DNA of 37,500 bases from Symbiodinium natans. Its lineage: Eukaryota; Sar; Dinophyceae; Suessiales; Symbiodiniaceae. Under the pieces are notes generated by a model. The model saw only the letters and a program-made list of their open reading frames with translations. It made no database searches and was not told the origin of the DNA. Both the position numbers and the translations under genes were made by a program. The stretch lies in the NCBI GenBank assembly GCA_905221605.1, contig CAJNDS010002670.1, positions 60,001 through 97,500 on the forward strand. The letters run 5' to 3'. Below, piece after piece: positions 35,938 through 37,500 of this stretch (its first letter is position 1; each line of letters begins with the position of its first letter).

Positions 35938-36031
35938 CTTAGGGTTTAGGGTTTAAGGTTTAGGGTTTAGGGTTTAGGGTTTAGGGTTTAGCGTTTAGGG
36001 CTTAGGGTTCAGGTTTAGGGTTTAGGGTGTA
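35938..36031. repeat. TTTAGGG array
   Basis: Heptamers follow island e3 on its right side. Confidence 0.85.
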
Positions 36032-36162
36032 GGGCTTAACGAACTCAAACCCTCAAACCCCACCGGCCCGCCAGAACACTGAGCTCGCAGCCTTAAGCCC
36101 TCAACCCAACCACCCTTAAAACCTGTACTTAGCCTCAAACTCTCCAAGCTGAATAGCTAGCC

Positions 36163-36460
36163 CTAAACCCTAAACCCTAAACCCTAAACCCTAAACCCTA
36201 AACCCTAAACCCTAAACCCTAAACCCTGTCGACCCTGGACCCCGACACTACACCCCAGACCTAAAACACCTGAAGCCCCCCAAAACTAAACCCTGCACGC
36301 CCGGTAAACCCTCTAAACCCTGTATGCCCCATCTAAAACTCTCAGCCTCAAATCCCTAAACCCTAAACCCCAAACCCCTCAACCCTAAACCCTAAACCCT
36401 AAACCCTAAACCCTAAACCCTAAACCCTAAACCCTAGACCCTAAACCCTAAACCCTGCCT
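36163..36460. repeat. CCCTAAA arrays
   Basis: Two clean arrays (36163-36227 and 36354-36455) with a spacer lie left of island e2. Confidence 0.9.
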
Positions 36461-36489
36461 CCCTAAGGCCCACAAACCCCTGAAGTCCC

Positions 36490-36529
36490 TTGGCTGGGTG
36501 CCCCCGGCCAGGCGCCCGTCGCACTTCCC
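36490..36529 (-). CDS. Putative exon e2
   Basis: After acceptor GACTGAG|G the minus strand reads GKCDGRLAGGTQ with high G or C at third positions. The frame and donor are less certain than for later exons because two other frames are also open. It is flanked by a CCCTAAA array on the left and TTTAGGG/TTTCGGG on the right. Confidence 0.35.
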
Positions 36530-36555
36530 CTCAGTCTCAGAGGTGGTGACGTGGA

Positions 36556-36690
36556 CAGGGTTTAGGGTTTGGGGTTTGGGGTTTAGGGTTTGGGGTTTCG
36601 GGTTTCGGGTTTAGGGTTTCGGGTTTAGGGTTTGGGGTTTCGGGTTTAGGGTTTTGGGCTTGAGGTTTAGGGCTTGGGGTTTGGGGTAAG
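36556..36690. repeat. TTTAGGG/TTTCGGG/TTTGGGG array
   Basis: Mixed heptamers follow island e2. Unique sequence without a supported exon occupies 36691-36888. Confidence 0.85.
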
Positions 36691-36889
36691 ATGTGTGGGA
36701 TTCAAGGTTCAAATAATGTCGGGGGATTCATCTAGGATGCCTTTGACAATCTTGTCAGAACCTGACATGGACCCTCCCCCTCTTTCCAACAACAAATACC
36801 CACCTGTAATTCTTCATGTTGAGGATTCAGGTGTAGGGCTTTGCTTCTCGGGTTTCTGCGCAGGCTGTGTTGGCTGGGAACTTCCCAGA

Positions 36890-37070
36890 ACCCTAAACCC
36901 CTCACCCCTAGACCCCTAAACCCCTCAACCCCTGAAACCCTCAACACCTGAGACCCCTAAAACCCTCAAACCTCCTAAGCCCCAAAACCCCCAAACCCTA
37001 AACCCCGAAACCCCAAAACCCTAAACCCCGAAACCCCAAAACCCTAAACCCCGAAACCCAAAACCCCGCA
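36890..37070. repeat. CCCTAAA/CCCCGAAA array
   Basis: Degenerate C-rich units precede island e1, including a short higher-order repeat (CCCTAAACCCCGAAACCCCAAAA). Confidence 0.8.
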
Positions 37071-37086
37071 AAATCCCAAGAGTTCA

Positions 37087-37167
37087 AAGATGCAGCTGCG
37101 CCCCGGCCTTGCCCGTGTGCAAGGCAACCCAGCCCATGGGCAGGTGGACTGAGCGGTTCTCCACATC
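37087..37167 (-). CDS. Putative exon e1 (first in window)
   Basis: The minus strand after acceptor CCGGAG|G reads DVENRSVHLPMGWVALHTGK and stays open to a TGA at 37084. Third positions are mostly G or C. The donor is not clear; several GC dinucleotides are possible, so the left edge is approximate. It is flanked by CCCTAAA-type repeats on the left and TTTAGGG on the right. Function is unknown. Confidence 0.45.
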
Positions 37168-37182
37168 CTCCGGCTTCTTTCA

Positions 37183-37360
37183 AGGGTTTAGGGTTTAGGC
37201 TTTAGGGTTTAGGGTTTAGGCTTTAGGGTTTAGGGTTTAGGGTTTAGGGTTTAGGGTTTAGGGTTTAGGGTTAGGGGTTCTGGGTTTAGGGTTCTAGGAT
37301 TCAGGGTTTAGGGTCTAGCGTTTGTGGTTCTAGGGTTTAGGGGGTTAGCCCTGACGCAAG
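37183..37360. repeat. TTTAGGG array
   Basis: Clean heptamers to about 37270, then degenerate units. Unique sequence fills the rest of the window, with no supported gene. Confidence 0.9.
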
Positions 37361-37500
37361 TGCAAAAAACAAAGAGTATACATGAGACTAAAGCATCCGT
37401 TGAGGCAACCATGCTGCGTCATCGAGTTGGTCTTAAGGAGACTAGTACTGTATAAGGGCCTTCGCACCCCTCCTCCCCCCCCCCATCATCCTCCGAGGCA

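Larger units (their letters stand above)
1034..37167 (-). other. Split gene (or gene series) with short exons and telomere-repeat introns
   Basis: About 30 GC-rich islands of 37-111 bp sit between telomere-like blocks. On the minus strand each gives an open frame with mostly G or C at third positions, nearly always just after an AG|G acceptor. With GC, GT or GA donors, which dinoflagellates are known to use, frames join in phase from 34.9 kb to 2.5 kb, even across the retrotransposon (exon e14 to e15). Donors were partly chosen to make phases fit, so single boundaries may be wrong; the one-strand consistency and AG|G rule are the stronger evidence. The middle exons (12.1-4.5 kb) read like a helicase core: LVFCCPALPV, IFLMCDSASASW, TILVVDEPPMGSD, DNPLACAMMQAMMTP, YKTILMSATLP, LVNSFLERF. 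I saw no Walker A motif, start codon or stop. It may be more than one gene or a decayed copy. Confidence 0.55.

Noticed and set aside
944-37360. A chromosome end (true telomere)
   Set aside because: Blocks occur in both orientations, are interrupted by unique sequence, and neither window edge is a long pure array.

Overview
The window looks like nuclear DNA of a dinoflagellate, most likely of the Symbiodiniales/Suessiales type. The reasons are: plant-type telomere heptamers (TTTAGGG/CCCTAAA) spread over the whole window; short GC-rich exon-like islands with AG|G acceptors and GC, GT or GA donors; a Ty1/copia element whose Gag carries a CCCH finger next to a CCHC knuckle; and a LINE with C2H2 fingers after its reverse transcriptase. 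No bacterial gene, rRNA, tRNA or CRISPR array was seen.

Layout. Positions 1-12160 and 28206-37500 are a mosaic of telomere-like blocks (7-, 8- and 9-bp variants), minisatellites and islands of about 40-110 bp. Read on the minus strand, about 30 islands behave as short exons of one or more split genes running from about 37.2 kb down to about 1 kb. Acceptors are nearly all AG|G, and reading frames join across most neighbours. In most introns the telomeric tract next to the donor reads TTTAGGG on the gene strand and the tract next to the acceptor reads CCCTAAA, so an intron could fold on itself. Exons between 12.1 and 4.5 kb spell a helicase-like series (VVDEPPMGSD, then TILMSATLP, then LVNSFLERF); the rest of the product is not recognised.

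Positions 12161-28205 hold a complete Ty1/copia retrotransposon on the minus strand, inserted in one of these introns. It has two 294-bp LTRs that I read as identical and a 5-bp target duplication, CTTAG, which is itself a telomere-repeat variant. It carries a polypurine tract, a primer site matching the anticodon half of a CAU-anticodon tRNA, gag-protease, integrase, reverse transcriptase and RNase H. The pol gene is broken by a frame change after protease, a nested insertion of about 6 kb in the integrase C-terminus, and a deletion just after the YVDD motif.

The nested insertion (about 16.4-22.45 kb) holds a nearly intact LINE (AP endonuclease, then reverse transcriptase with four C2H2 fingers, split only at a 13-A run) followed by an unrecognised coiled-coil ORF pair and about 0.6 kb without a gene. 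The whole is an intron-containing gene region, an LTR element inside an intron, and a LINE inside the LTR element, all in the same orientation.
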